From: Globicephala melas
Taxonomy: Eukaryota > Chordata > Mammalia > Artiodactyla > Delphinidae
Direction of reading: 5' to 3'
DNA length: 64,000 nt
Assembly (NCBI RefSeq): GCF_963455315.2
Contig: NC_083331.1
Location: 30,348,668-30,412,667, forward strand
Of the stretch, positions 10,196 to 23,204 are shown piece by piece. The stretch's first letter is position 1. Every line of letters begins with the position of its first letter. The notes under the pieces were generated by a model. That model was not told the origin of the DNA. It saw only the letters and a program-made list of their open reading frames with translations, and ran no database searches. The position numbers and the translations under genes were made by a program.

Positions 10196-11034
10196 AACAA
10201 AAAGCTGATTATGATTATTTTATTCATTTAACAAATATATGTAAAAATTAAAAAAAAGTCTTTAATGTTCCCAAAGTTCTTTCACCCTAACTCATTTCTA
10301 AGAGGAAAACAGTGTTTTAGTTGTTTCATCTGTTATTTGTTTCCATACTCCTATATTAATGTCAAGTTATTAAAACTTGCTATGAGCTTTTATATATACA
10401 TTCATCAATTTTGACATTGTATATTGACTCTCTATGATTATAATTAAGAGTACTAGCTTATTTACATTTAGAATCTTTTATCCTGCAAATGTAATTATCT
10501 CTAAAATTTTATTAAATTTATATTTAATATTTAATTACTATGTTTATATACATATTGTTTCCTGTTGAGCCAAGCACAATACTGTCAGTTTATTTCATTT
10601 ACTATATGTTTTTAATTTTAATTTAATTTTGTATTTCCTTTCTTACATTTTTTCATTATTATTTCACAACTGATATTCTTTCTACACTCCCCCAAAGCTC
10701 CAAAAATGTATCTCCATTTAAATTGACATATGATGAAAGCTATTTTGGTAATTCATCAGTTCTGTCGATACTTTCCTGGACACAGCCTTCTGAGAGCTCT
10801 CTGGCTTCCTACTCTATTCTTACCTGTTAGTTCACCAGACCTTTGGCATAACACTCATCCTATGCTTGCTTTTCTATCATCCTGAGAAGTTCCTTCTCCT
10901 TCTTTGGTTCTAGATCTCTTGTTCGTGTCTTCTCTTATATTTTCCTCATCATTTTTCTAGCCTTTGCCTGCCACCCAGTCACAAAGTCAATGCTACATAT
11001 TTTACATTTCTATTATGGTATTATCCCACTTCTG
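10196..11034. other. unassigned AT-rich DNA
   Basis: Mostly AT-rich to 10680, then more complex and pyrimidine-rich (10690-10990). The latter weakly recalls L2 but is not secure. No gene was seen. Confidence 0.4.
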
Positions 11035-11520
11035 GGTACCAATTCTTGCATCAGTTAGCTTTTACATAACAAATCACCACAAAAAGTAATGGCTTTACTC
11101 ATTTTCTAAGAGGATTGTAAGGGTAGGGAGGTTTTATCATCCGGGTCGCCTCAAAAATATCTGCTTGGTTACTTCATGCATTTTTCGTTAGCTGGTTGAT
11201 GGACTAACGGCTAAATGTTTAAGATGGCCTTGTCTGTTGGTTGGCAAGTTGTGAACCAGGTAACTTTAGTTCTATTCTGATTGATTTTTCATACTCTAGC
11301 ACAATATCTCAGGTTTCTTCACCTGGTAGTCTCAGAATTATAAGTGCAACACAAGAGCAAGTGCCAGTGAACATATATTTCTGAGACCTCTGCTTGTCTT
11401 ATATTTGCTAAAATCAAATTGGTCAAGATAAGCTGAATGGTCATTGCAAAATCAAGTGGTCATAGAAAGGGAAGAATTTGGAGCCCTGTTTGCCATCTAC
11501 CACTCTACCTTCCATAACAA
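11035..11520. mobile_element. probable old LTR-type repeat
   Basis: The phrases tgcatcagttagcttttac and aacaaatcaccacaaaaagtaatgg (11051-11093), and aagatggccttgtctg (11221-11236), follow a known mammal-wide LTR-like repeat in which a ttagctattgctgcataacaaa motif opens the element. The family was not resolved, and the right end near 11520 is uncertain. Confidence 0.5.
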
Positions 11521-11575
11521 TAAATTTTCCTACCTAATCAAGACTCGGCTCAAAACTTGTGAATCATCTGTGATT

Positions 11576-11622
11576 CTGTCTATCTGTCTATCTATCTAAC
11601 TAATTATCTATCTATCTATCTA
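11576..11622. repeat. (TATC)n microsatellite
   Basis: TCTG/TATC units with two interruptions, about 47 bp. Confidence 0.9.
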
Positions 11623-11639
11623 CAAATAATTCTAAATAG

Positions 11640-11840
11640 TTTATGATTTGTTGGGCACTGTTCTAAGTCTTCTATAATTATTTACCTTTTTATCTTAACA
11701 TATCTAGGAGATGGCCCTATTAATATTCCCAAATAAAAGAAAAAAACATCTGTGACCAAAGAATTTAAAGAGCATACCCAATAATGAAAGTGGAATTTGA
11801 AGCTAGGCTGGCTGGATCTGGAGTCCATGTTCTTCATTTT
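11640..11840 (-). repeat. MIR SINE relic, antisense
   Basis: The segment gggcactgttctaag (11655-11669) and the end block gctggatctggagtccatgt (11811-11830) are the two halves of a MIR in reverse. It is heavily diverged. Confidence 0.7.
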
Positions 11841-12802
11841 GGCCCCAGAGGTTATGTTTTTGGCCACCTCATCATGCTGCCTGCCATAACTATATTTACT
11901 CTCTGATATATTTTTTGAGAGTTCTTTTATCTTTGACATATATTTATCACCTCTTTATTTTCTGTACTGCCTCTCTAATTTTCCTTTAAAAATACTTATG
12001 AACTCATGATTAACTACAATAATTGTCCCCTAATAACCTAGTATACTTCTTTCCTCCAAAGCTACATGACTCTTTTCAATTTCCTCACATTGTGTGCTTA
12101 GTCAACCTTTCCTCCAGTGTCTAACAGCCTAAGACACATCACATTGTGTTTCTTATTTTTCTCCTTCCTTTCCATATTTCAAGCCTCAAAACTTTCTTTT
12201 GCATGACCTTCTCTTTTTCAGTTCCCATGTAAATCCATCTCTCTCAAAGTATTCTGAATTTATATTAATCAGTACTCGTTTTGACAAATCATTTTTAGTC
12301 TTAATAGTTACTTCCTTGTTTTAGGAGTGTATGTGTGTTTTTTCAAAATAAAATTTAAATTTAAGTCATCATCAAAATGATTTCTTTGTTGATAATTGCT
12401 TCTTTGTTGAGCGTTACAGAAAATATATTGTATTGTAAATACCAATGTAAGTGGAAAGTACAAGCCTTATCAACAAATTTTACCTTTAGTAGTTGACATG
12501 GAAAGAGTTGATTTTCAAGACTGAGTCTTGTGGAGAGTTACTAAAAATAATTCCAGGAAATTGTTAAGATTTCTAAATATATCTGAAGATAAAGAAAAAT
12601 GTGTGATTTATTGAAAGAATAATATCATTCTAGGAGTAGGGGAACATGGTAAGAAAAGTTTCAATGCTGTGCTTAGGTAAATTATAAGCAAAGTGGTAAA
12701 TAGAATAATAATAGTATTAGGGGCAGAAGAAGGTCATTTTGGAGATTCATAGTCAGTAGTTCCAGGTCTGAAGACAGTTCAAATGAAAAATACAGTTAAA
12801 AC
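11841..12802. other. unassigned AT-rich DNA
   Basis: No gene or secure repeat. A pyrimidine-rich part (12040-12260) may be a very old L2-like relic. Confidence 0.4.
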
Positions 12803-13011
12803 TATTATTATTATTATTTGCGGTATGCGGGCCTCTCACTGTTGTGGCCTCTCCCAGTGTGGAGCACAGGCTCCATACGCGCAGGCTCAGCGGCTATGGC
12901 TCACGGGCCCAGCCGCTCCGCGGCATGTGGGATCCTCCTGGACCGGGGCACGAACTCGTGCCCCCTGCATTGGCAGGCGGACTCTCAACCACTGCGCCCC
13001 CAGGGAAGTCC
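12803..13011 (-). mobile_element. CHR-1-like SINE, antisense
   Basis: Almost full length. Minus-strand reading starts near 13011 with the ttccctgggggcgcagtgg head and ends in an (AAT)n tail at 12803-12819. The tRNA-derived box region and the ctggaccggggcacgaac segment (12939-12956) are well preserved. No clear TSD. Its head abuts the T-rich tail of the next SINE (13019-13062), which suggests insertion into that tail. Open frames here (12783-13091) are SINE shadows. Confidence 0.9.
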
Positions 13012-13039
13012 AACACAATTTTTTTAAATTTCTTTTCTT

Positions 13040-13365
13040 TCTTTTCTTTTTTTTTTTTTTTTTTGGCTGCATGAGGTCTTAGTTGCAGCACTCGGGGTCT
13101 TCTTTGAGGCGTGGGAGAATCTTTCCTTGTGGTGTGGGCTCTTTGTTGTGGTGCAGGGGCATCTCTCTAGTTGTGACAAGCAGGCTCCAGGGTGTGGGGG
13201 TTCTGTGGTTGTGGAGTGCAGGCTCCAGGGAGCATGGACTCAGTTGTGGTTTGCAGCCTTAGTTGCCCCAGGGCATGTGGGATATTAGTTCCTGGACCAG
13301 GGATCAAACCCGTGTCCCCTGCATTGGAAGGAGGATTCTTTACCACTCCCTAGTTGAATCCTTTT
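13040..13365 (-). mobile_element. CHR-2-like SINE, antisense, long form
   Basis: The T-rich tail, then ggctgcatgaggtcttag, ggctccagggagcatgg and gaccagggatcaaacccgtg (about 13297-13316), match the older CHR-2 type of about 300 bp. It is more diverged than its neighbour at 12803-13011 and probably older. Confidence 0.82.
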
Positions 13366-16300
13366 TGCTACTAGTAGGAGAAATAGAGACAGAGCTGACA
13401 TATTTAGTTTTAAAAGACCAAAAAGTGAAAAAAGTGATCTAATAGAACAAACTTCATTTAAACTCCATAAGAAATGTATCGTCCTAATTTTCAGGTCTGT
13501 TTTTGTGATAGATAAATAAATAAATGCTTAATCCACTCCAGAAACTTACTTTTATTGTAATCTGTTTTAGAAAATTCTGTTTAACCTCTAATTTGCCAGT
13601 TTTATAATCTCATAGCTTTCACTCTCAGTCTAGGATTTATATAGCTAAACCATCACAGGATGTACTGCAACAGCAATAGAATCAGCCAGCCACAATTATA
13701 AAACAAAAAGACTCATTGTCCAAGCAACGGGCCATGTGATCGAATGGGATCTGATACGACAGTATAGCCTTCCTAATTAAGAGTTCCACAAATCCTAAAG
13801 GTATATTATAGCAGATTTAGACTATACCAAACTTCATAGTAAAGTAGAACAAATATTCAGAATGTAGTTATAGTTTTGGATTAAAACTACTCAAATTTAT
13901 ATTCTGCCTTTCATTTAGTTATGAAAGCTCAAATAAAATAAGCTTTAATTCTAAGTGTTCTTGAGTACAAAATTTGAAGATGATGATACCTGACATAGAA
14001 GGATATGGCAATTGTTAAGAGTTATAAAATACAATATAGCTAATGAATATTAAGTTTGTTGGACACCATTTTATGTGCCCAAATTCTCCTTCAGGAGCTA
14101 AAAATTTATGGTCCCAGCTAAGTTTTATCCAAATGATTTAGCTGGACACCCAGATCAACAATAATTCCTGTAAGTTCTTTTCTATTCCTGTTAACAAGCT
14201 ATTTGCTTCTTTTGATCAAAGGCTTGAAAAGAAGTCTTGCTACACCAGCTTTTTCTTATTATTTTTGCATTACTGATGGCTTGTCTTTATCCCTTGCAAG
14301 CTGTAAAAAATTAATGGCATGACATCACATGTGTCTTAATAAAGGAGACACACTGAAATTATTTTTCTAGTAGCGTAAAAATGTGTATCAGAGAGGAATC
14401 ATGGGGAAAATGGAGAAAATGACTCAGTAGAAATACTAAACTATAATTAAGAGGGTCAGAGGTTGATAAGTGCAAATTTACTTGGTGGTATATCAAACCA
14501 ATTTTTGTTTTATATATTATAGTGAATACTAACCTATATGTGATGCCTTTGGGGCAATGTCATAACTGCAGCATGACAACTTACTATTAATCTTAAATTT
14601 AGAAAAATAGCTGAGCAAAAAGAGACATTGAGACAAAATTCTATTATGAGATACATTCGGATGAACATGTTTAATTCATATATATTACCTTCCAACATAG
14701 AGTTAGTTACACAATACTTACTACAATGACAGGTATTACCAACCAATCATAATATTTTTTCTCACTGAAATCAAAAGTAATTGGATTGATTGAATAAAAG
14801 GGTTCCCTTATCCTTTCCAATAAAGAACTCGTAGGCAGCCATAACCAGTAATTTTGTGCTTGCATGTAGATTAAAAAATTGCTTGTCATGCCTCTAGCTA
14901 GTGTTTTATTTTATTTTATTTCTCAGAGTGAGCTCATATTAAATGATCTGACAAGATTGGGTATGTGCAATTAGAAAATATTTGGAGTAACCAATGTATT
15001 TGATGAATAAAATATGTGTAACTTGTGGGGGAAAAGGCAGGAGAAAAATTTGAGTTGGTCACTCCACCTTCTTTAAAGGTCCCTCTTGAATGCTATATAC
15101 CTCTGATTTACTTTAATATTCAGGCACATAGATGCTTTATGAATGAAGAAAATGTAAGTTCCCTATATATTTTCTGATTATTTTTATATCTACATATCCT
15201 GCACTCACACCATCCCATCATCTTATCCAGTTTGTTTATGATTTTTTGCTATTTCAAATATTATTGCATAATCTGGGCTTCAGATTCTGCATATCAATGT
15301 AATATCTGAAGGTAGTAAAAAGTTTTTTGAGGAGAGCATGATCCTCAAGTTATAAATCTTGTCTACATATCCTTTATGTAAAAAAAAGCAGTCGACAAAT
15401 GTTCTCATATTGAGCCCTTTTTTGAAAAGAAAATAACCATATAAAACAAACACATGAATTTTTAAAAATAAATAAATTCTGAAACATAGAAGCCAGGGTA
15501 GAAGTATCATAAGCAGTATTCTTCCATCCATCCATCCATGGATGAGCAACTAAAAGTCATATGAAAACAAAGGCAAACATTTACAAGTATTAGGGCTTTT
15601 CACAAAAGATAAAACATGGTTGAGTGGAGGGAAACTAGAAAAAATGTATTTTCTATATTTCATACCATCCCTATTATTGAAAAAAATTGTTTTATGTAGA
15701 AAAAATATGTTTAAGACATAGCGACTTGAGTTATTTTCTTTGTTTCACAGAGTTTTAGGAATTAATATACTTAGTTGTGATGAAATGTTTATATTTCAGC
15801 AAATTTTTCAATTTCATTTTTTATTGGTACTTATTTGTTTACATTTAAGAAAAATTAAATTCAGTGATTTTTGCTAAAATTAAAATAATGATAAAGTCTT
15901 TGAAAAATATTCTCTGGATCCATTTCCTTTTCTCTCCCTTCCCTTACTTATATTTTTCCTATTTAAAAATTTGTCTGTGTATTCATATAAGTAAATGATG
16001 TTTATATATTAATAAAGGTAATTTCTTAGTGGTGGGTTTCTTGGTATGGCATAATTTTTTTTTCTTCTTGATAGTTTAGAAACTTATTTTTCATAAGCAT
16101 AGTCTATGATATAAGCAATTTAATAGTGCTAAATCATTATTTGGGGTTATTTGGAGGAAGAATTATAAATCCAAATAAAAGTTGACAAGAAGAACCAGTC
16201 CTTAAGGGCTACAGTGTAAGAAGATGTTATGTTTTATGTGGACTTCCAGTTTTCATCTTATAAGTTTGATTAGATTTTTACATGTAAAAGATTTTGAGAG

Positions 16301-16439
16301 AGTATTATAATAAAAAGAAATAGAATGAGAAAAAGAATTACTTAAAGAAGAAAAACTGACTGGGGTGATATGAATACAATGAAGAAACTAGTTTAGACAT
16401 AGCATGGGTTGTAGAATTGCAAGATAAAATGTAAGGAGA
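13366..16439. other. unassigned AT-rich DNA, 3 kb
   Basis: No gene, RNA or secure transposon was recognised. It includes a short (CCAT)4 tract at 15521-15539 and several small AT-rich runs. The frames at 14534-14889 and 15280-15549 lack any recognisable domain and are of chance length. Confidence 0.45.
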
Positions 16440-16640
16440 CATTTTATTTATTGTTCATTCATTCATCCATTCATGCATTCATCTGTCATATTTTGACAGA
16501 TATGTATTTAGTTTCTATTGTGATCAAACATCATTCAAATACTCTGGTATTAATCAGTGACCAAACATAAAAACCCTTACTGTCTTGAATTTTGCATCCT
16601 AGGGATGGATGAGTCTGTGATTGTTGGATGTGAGATGCTG
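16440..16640. repeat. ancient interspersed repeat (MIR/L2-class)
   Basis: The ttcattcattcatccattc start (16454-16472) and the accaaacataaaaacccttac block (16559-16579) are typical of a mammal-wide relic. Family and strand are uncertain. Confidence 0.45.
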
Positions 16641-18047
16641 AGTGGGTTTTAACTATGGTAGTGATGTTAGCAGTGGGGAAATATGAAAATACAGAAAAGA
16701 CAAATCAGATACATAAGCAGCATCACATATCCACATATCAATTAAGTGAATGTTTAGGAAAATTATTACTCCTAGTAAGGGTGTCTGGTAGACTCATGTT
16801 ATCGTTTATATATGAATTATCATGAATTCCACCTGAATGTAATAATGCCTCTTTCCTGATCTTTATTTATTTACTACAGAGTTCAAAAAGGATTTAAGGT
16901 ATCTTAAGGAAATATGTATAACAAAATAGAATAAATCTCCATAGTCTTTGTTTCCAAACTCTCTGGAGATTGAGTTTTTTCTAAAAAAATAATCCCCTTA
17001 ACAAGATCACATAACTATTCATAAAACAGAGGACGCCTCTAGAAAATTGCCTTTCTTGGATTACTCAATAATTATTTTGAGGATTACGTGCTTCTATAAT
17101 TCTTACTTCATTGGGATTTAAGGATTGATGGGCTCAGAATCTGTTAAGGATTTAAGAGATTTTCAAGGAAATGATCTATATAAATACAGGGTTTTACATT
17201 ACAATATTCTCCTTTTTTTTACTGCCATGTCAATATGGGGCTCACTCAGAGAGCAGCTTATGTGGCATTTACTCCATAAGCTGCTGATTATGTTCTTTAA
17301 TATGGGTAAGGCTCAACTTCTCGCAGATGGTACCTGCTGTACTCACCACTTCCTCACATGGTGTGTCAGTCATCCAAGGATCTCTCCATGGCCTCAATTC
17401 TTTTTAGGTTCTTGGGTGACATTTGAAGTACATCATCTTTGACAGCTGTTACTCTCATTTGATAAACAATGTTGATAACAAAGTTTTTATAATTTTTGTT
17501 TCACTGACTCCATTTACAACTTAGAGTTAATTTGTGTTTACACAAGAAACAAATTTGCAAAGTAATTGGAAAATTACAATAATTTTCTAATTAACTAAAA
17601 GAAAATTGAAAACAAAAATTACCCTCAATTACCAGCAAATTTCAGGAAATAAAACTTGTGAATTCCTTAACTTACTTGATTATAATTATTTCACATTTTC
17701 TCCTGTTCTTTTTCCATATGGCTTTGAGTATCCTACATTAAAAAAAAAAAAAACAAACTATTATTCACACATTTCTTTTTACCCTGTAATGTTATTGACT
17801 GAAATTACATGGAGTTTGTACCAATGCCCTATAACAGTAATAAAGAACATTACTATTTAGCAACAACATTGACACTAATATCTGTTTTATTTAGAACAAT
17901 ATGTCCATGCGATATGTTATATTTGTATTCTGACATCTAGAGTGCAAACTCCTAGGTAGAGAGGATATGGTGAAGAGTCTAAAGAAGAAATCAAGTGTGC
18001 TAAAATTGTGTGCTGGGAGAAGGAGAGGGGAATGTGAAGTTAAATCT
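16641..18047. other. unassigned AT-rich DNA
   Basis: No gene seen. A frame at 17125-17442 has no domain, no similarity I recognise and no supporting exon signals. A12 run near 17740. Confidence 0.45.
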
Positions 18048-18090
18048 GTTAATAGATAAATAGATAGGTAGTTAGATAGATAGATAGATA
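18048..18090. repeat. (GATA)n microsatellite
   Basis: About 40 bp of GATA/AATA/GGTA units. Confidence 0.88.
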
Positions 18091-18299
18091 ATTCATTTTG
18101 TGTGGGAGGTTTGCAGTTTTCTCTTTAGTACTCAATTTGTTTTAGCCTTTTCAAAATATTACCTATGTTATGGTTTAAACCATTACCTATGCTATGGCAG
18201 CCTTGCTACCTTTCAATATGTACTGGAAATCATTTATAATCTTGATGTGGTCTCTCAGCCAAGTGTGCTTCATGAGACTCCTATCTTGTGCACATGCCA

Positions 18300-18830
18300 G
18301 TGACCAAAAAGCCTTTAACTTCCCCTCAGCTTCACTAAAATTTAGATAGGTTTTTCCTGACTATAGGCCCCTGACCTCCCTTTTGTTAGAGCATTTACAT
18401 TAGAAAACTTTTCATTGTAAATTCTTATTCTGCTCCTTTGAGCTGTAAATATTCTCCCAGGTTTTTGCCAGTTTTACAAGCCAGGAACATCTTTCTCAAG
18501 GACCTGGGAGTCATCCCTTTGAAATGTAATCATCAGGAAATATAGAGTCCCTATCTCCCAGTGGAAGGGTAGTAGCCTAACTTCAGCAAGCTCCAATTAG
18601 CAAACATAGATAGACTCATCATAGGGAGTAATTTTCTTTCTACATTTTTTAGTACTTTTCTACTAGCTAAACCTAGCCCTTAAAATCTCTCCTGCCTTTT
18701 TTTGTTTTTCAGAGAAATTAAGTTCAGTCTCTCTTCCTTATTGCAATAATCTTGATCTCCATTACAATAGTCTTAAAATCTTCCTTGTCAGAGAAATTTT
18801 TCTTTGGTTTAGAGAGAAAGGATGTGTCCT
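18300..18830 (+). mobile_element. probable ERV LTR, sense
   Basis: A block of about 530 bp has LTR-like architecture: a complex U3, then gtcttaaaatcttccttgtc (18770-18789), where a retroviral polyadenylation region would lie but with the AATAAA damaged. The phrases ctcaaggacctgggagtcat and cagcaagctccaattagcaa recur in old mammalian LTRs as I remember them. The boundaries are approximate and the family is unresolved. Confidence 0.5.
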
Positions 18831-20859
18831 TTTGTAACTGAATCTCTAATTATGAGCTGATTTTTCAATTGGGTGTGACTATTGCAGAGATTTACTAATA
18901 TGTTTTTAAAAGTGAAATAATAATAATCACATTACGAAATGGTGAAGAAAACTCATCTTTCTCTAGTCAGGACACATTTTTATTAGAAGCTTGATTCTTG
19001 TTTCTGGGAGAAGAAAGAGGCTGTCAAGGTTACGGAGGGTTGGCCCATGATTTTATGTAAGATGATAGGTGTTTCCCACCTTCTTGGCTCTATGTTAGGT
19101 CACTGCACTTTGGCATGGGCTTAGCTAGAGAGATTTTTAGAAAAAGAGGTACATCTAAGGGGGCAGGAGTGCTGAGAAAGGATAGTCATTCTGATATTAT
19201 CTTAAGAAGTCAATTCTTGTATCATCTTAGGAACATTTGCTCTAGATATCTCATTCCAGTAGCATATCATGGCCAAAAAAAGAAGTTTGTTCTGCTCAAA
19301 GAAATTGTTGGTTAAGAAGCAGAAAATGAATATTTTTTTTCTTTTGGCATTATCTCTTTTTTCTTTAAATTTTATTTTCTCTAAACTTGAAAAGGTATTT
19401 TAAGGTGACTTACAAAGTTAAATGGAGGAAATTCATTTTCCGTAATATTTTTCCACATTCAGTTCAAGTGAAATGAAATGTTATTAAAAATACTCAAATC
19501 ATGTTTATGTATCCTTAAAAACAAATTTTTACATCTCCATCTACATATATACATATATTCTTTAGTGTTTGCCCAAATGTTTTGACAGCAGTAATAAACA
19601 CAGATATTTGTCTGCAGTACTAACATCAATATATGATGGATTTAGAGCTAGATTCCATGCTATATGATATACATGTATTTTGACCCCTGGAATATGACCT
19701 CTTTCTCAGTAGAGAGGATATAGTGAAGAAACTAAAGATTATATTTCTTTATATGTTATATAAACTTATGTGTGTATACATATACACACATATACATGTA
19801 TATTTAAATGCATTATATATAAGTATACATGTCTGATAGCCAAAGTTTGTAAAATAAACACATTTTTTTGCATACTCTAATATCACACTGACCTGGAAAA
19901 AATACTATAATGCAGGTTGCAAGAAGTTTATTAGATAGAAATTTATGCATTTATTTAAATTTCTTTAAATTTAAGATAAAATTTTTTATTTTATTTTTAC
20001 TTACATTTTGATCAACTTCTCTAATAGTCAGGATCAAAACATTCTGATGGGGCCTCTGGTGGGCTTTAAGCCTTCAAGAGCCTTCTAGAATCAATGGGAA
20101 CACTAAAGATTTCCTTTATTTGACTCTTAGTTTGTCATTGATTTTCCAGGATATCCGTTTGAGTGTAATCTAAAAAAAGATTGTAGAAATGCTTAGTCAA
20201 TATGCCATTATTTTTCATGAATTCAGTTGATTACCCATTTACTTTGTTGGATATTGGGAAATAGTTCAACAGGGCAGTTCCTGACTGGTAACATTTTGCT
20301 AAAGCCAAAAATCTGGCTCATCTTAAATCTGAGCAAACATCAAACTTACTAGTGACCTTCTTCTACATGACTCCAGCTCTCTCACAGATTCTAATGCTGC
20401 AATTAAGTTTAATTAACATGAAAATACTTGGCCTTAGAAAAACTCAGCCTTCTTCCTTGAGTAAATATGATTCCAAGAAACATCAAGTGAAGTGGCAACT
20501 CAATTTAATAGTGATTAAATTTCCTTTGACTCTGTAATGAAAGGTAACTAAATTTACATTTCACTACTACAGAAATATTTAGTTTTAAATAGATCAAGAG
20601 TATAGTCTTTGAGGGTTAGTGCCTGAAGTAATGAAGGGTACCTCAAAACAAGAATAGTTTTAGGAATAATTTTGTAAAAGACAGTATTAGCCTGGTTTTC
20701 CACTTGTGGGTAAAGAAATTTGACTGCAACATTCACCCAATTAAAATGCTTCACCTTAATTTCACTTGATAAAGTTCTATTAACCTAAAAACTTAAAAAT
20801 ATAACAAAACTGAATAGTTATAAATATCTGAACTGACACCATGGGATGAATTGTAAATA
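18831..20859. other. unassigned DNA, AT-rich
   Basis: No gene recognised. 18960-19320 is less AT-rich and could be further retroviral or unique sequence. 19755-19830 is an imperfect alternating purine-pyrimidine tract rich in TATACA. Confidence 0.4.
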
Positions 20860-21050
20860 CCAGTTTGCTTATATTCAGCAACTGGAGCTAATATTCAGAG
20901 ATTAATTGTATTAGTACAATTTCAAGAAAAGGAAACAGAGGCTTAGAATGGTTGAACACTTTGACAAAGTTCACAGAGCAAATACAGAATTTGAAAGCAG
21001 GTAGAGCTGACCCTGTGGGCTATGTTTTTTATCACTATGCCATACACTTA
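20860..21050 (-). repeat. MIR SINE relic, antisense
   Basis: The segment aaggaaacagaggcttaga (20929-20947), then gacaaagttcacagagcaaa and a final gagctgaccctgtgggct (21005-21022), follow the MIR core and flank in reverse. Confidence 0.7.
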
Positions 21051-21423
21051 ATACACCTTAGACAGAAAATTTTCAGAGAATTGTTTCAGTACTGATTCGT
21101 GTCAGGATCATTTTAAATGGAGTTTGTGTTCCTGCTCCTATGTTAATCCAAGGCAGATGGGTCATTTTCTTTCACCACACATGCTTTAATCCTGAATTTT
21201 TTTTAATTCTCATAAATGGATCCTATCGATCATTGCTAAACGCGAATGGACAGCAATGACACCCTCTCTGCTTTGTTCATCACAGTGACACCTATTTTTG
21301 TGACCTGCCCAACTGCTCCTTGTTATAAGCTTCCCAAACTCTCCTCTGGGTTTGCATTTTAGCTCCCAAAACTTGCTTCAGTTTTGTTGCCATTGGGATC
21401 CCTTTGGCATGCCATTTTTTTAT
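21051..21423. other. unassigned DNA
   Basis: Complex sequence with moderate GC. No gene or repeat was recognised. Confidence 0.4.
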
Positions 21424-21722
21424 TCTATGGATTTTATTTTTTTTATTAGAGTATAATTGCTTTACAATGTTGTCTTAGTTTCTGCTGTACAATGCAGTCA
21501 ATCAGGTACATGTATACATATACCCCCTCCCTCTTGGACCTCCCTTTCACCCACCCCCCCATCCCACCCATCTAGGTCATCACAAAGCACCGAGCTGAGC
21601 TTCCTGTAATTTATAGCAGGTTCCCACTAGCTATATATTTTACACATGAAGTGTACATATGTCATTCCTAATCTCTCAATTCGTCCCACCCTACCCTTCC
21701 CCCGTTTGACCATTTGGTACTT
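21424..21722 (-). mobile_element. L1 3' UTR, antisense, 5'-truncated copy
   Basis: The reverse of the L1 3' end: T-run, ttagagtataattgctttac, tagtttctgctgtacaatgc (21477-21496), then the C-rich 3' UTR up to cccttcccccgtttgacc (21693-21710). About 300 bp. No clear TSD. Confidence 0.88.
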
Positions 21723-22504
21723 AATCTTCTGAAATTTACCTTTCCTGACCTACAAAACTTCACTAAAAGGAACAGATCCAACAACTTTTATTTCTGACAC
21801 AATGAAGAAAAAAAAAATGACCTCTTTGGTAAGCCCCACTCAACAGCCCTTGAGTGAGAACTCAATCAAAGATGTATGTATGCAGTTAATCAATTTCAGG
21901 TCCCAGAGGCATAGAGTCTCATTAAGTGTAAGCTTGTTGTTCTAATTCTTTCCTTTACAGATTTGCTCTTTCACACACTTGTGAACAACCTGGAGTTGTG
22001 CCTCTTGTCCAGTTTTTACAATATGTCTGTCAACATTTCCTGTGGTCCTCCATAAATGCCATCTGTGGCTTCGGTGGGAGAGGACTTTAAAATCTCACTG
22101 GCTTTTGGCAGAAAATAACCTACCTCCATCTGAATGACTCCCTCCTACCTGTAACTTTAAAACCTAGAATACTCTGATTTCTTCTTATTTTCAAAGCAAC
22201 GGCCCCCCACACTTACCCTTTAACACTTAAAGCTCCCCAGTCATTTGAACTAACTGGAATTAGAAAGTTATACTCATATAAAGTATTTTTCTCAATCCCT
22301 TTACTTCTAACTCTAGGTAACACACAAAACTACATAAGTAAGGTAGCATAATTATATTATAAGAAGTAAATAATAAAGAAATAAAATACAGTAAATACTT
22401 TAAGAATAGTTAAGATAATAATATAAATATATAATATAATATAATATTTAAAACTTATCAGCAAAGTTAGAAATTGTATCATTTTACGTACCTATAGAAA
22501 GAAA
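21723..22504. other. unassigned DNA
   Basis: The left half is complex sequence. 22370-22450 is very AT-rich with repeated ataata/tataat runs. No gene. Confidence 0.4.
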
Positions 22505-22960
22505 ATACTGAATGTGGAGCCATTACTATGTGCCAGCCAGAGCTATGCTAGATATTCAGATATCAAAGCTAATAAGGAAAACGTGTTTTCTCAACAAATT
22601 TGAAATGTAATATAGGGAAAGAAAGTTTAAACAAGTAATGGCAGCACTAGATGGATAAGTGCTGTATGGATGTGTAAAAGAACGTCAAAGAACAAATGGC
22701 ACACTGCAAGAAAGTCTTCACAAAAGAATATTTTTATTTTGCTTTAAAAGTGAGAACATATTTTTCATACGGTTAAGAGGGATACTGAGGCAGTTAGAAT
22801 GATATGTGCTCAAACTTGAGCCATGAAGGAATATTGTCTTTAAAAATGTCCAGTACTTGAATCATAAGATGTAGGTGAAGGCAGAGTTGAAGAGATGAGA
22901 TTGGTTGAAGAAATATTATTCACTTTAGGCATTTAAAGAGAAAGGATCTAATATAGGAAA
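22505..22960. repeat. ancient interspersed repeat (L2/MIR-class)
   Basis: The segment ttactatgtgccagccagagc (22525-22545), followed by a decayed body with gatggataagtgctgtat (22650-22667), resembles a common mammalian fossil repeat. It is strongly diverged. Confidence 0.5.
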
Positions 22961-23204
22961 TTAGGAGTTTACAAATTCATTGAGATGGCTGGAGGAGTAG
23001 ATGTCATGGAGTTGCCCCAGGAGGTACTGGTGTCCAGAGCAAACTATTTTACTGAAGCTGTTCTTTACTGAAGCTGCTCCAGCATGGCCTTTCATACCCA
23101 TAAATCAGTTACTAGATATTGGAATGCTGAATACGACCCTTGATGTTTCCTCTTAATAAGAGTCTCCCTACAACTTCTATTGTCAGCTGAAATAGCAACA
23201 GGAG
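22961..23204. other. unassigned DNA
   Basis: No feature recognised. It leads directly into the tandem duplication. Confidence 0.4.

Noticed and set aside
11576..11622. Regular short repeats considered as a CRISPR-like array
   Set aside because: It is a plain tetranucleotide microsatellite; the genome is mammalian and there are no spacers.
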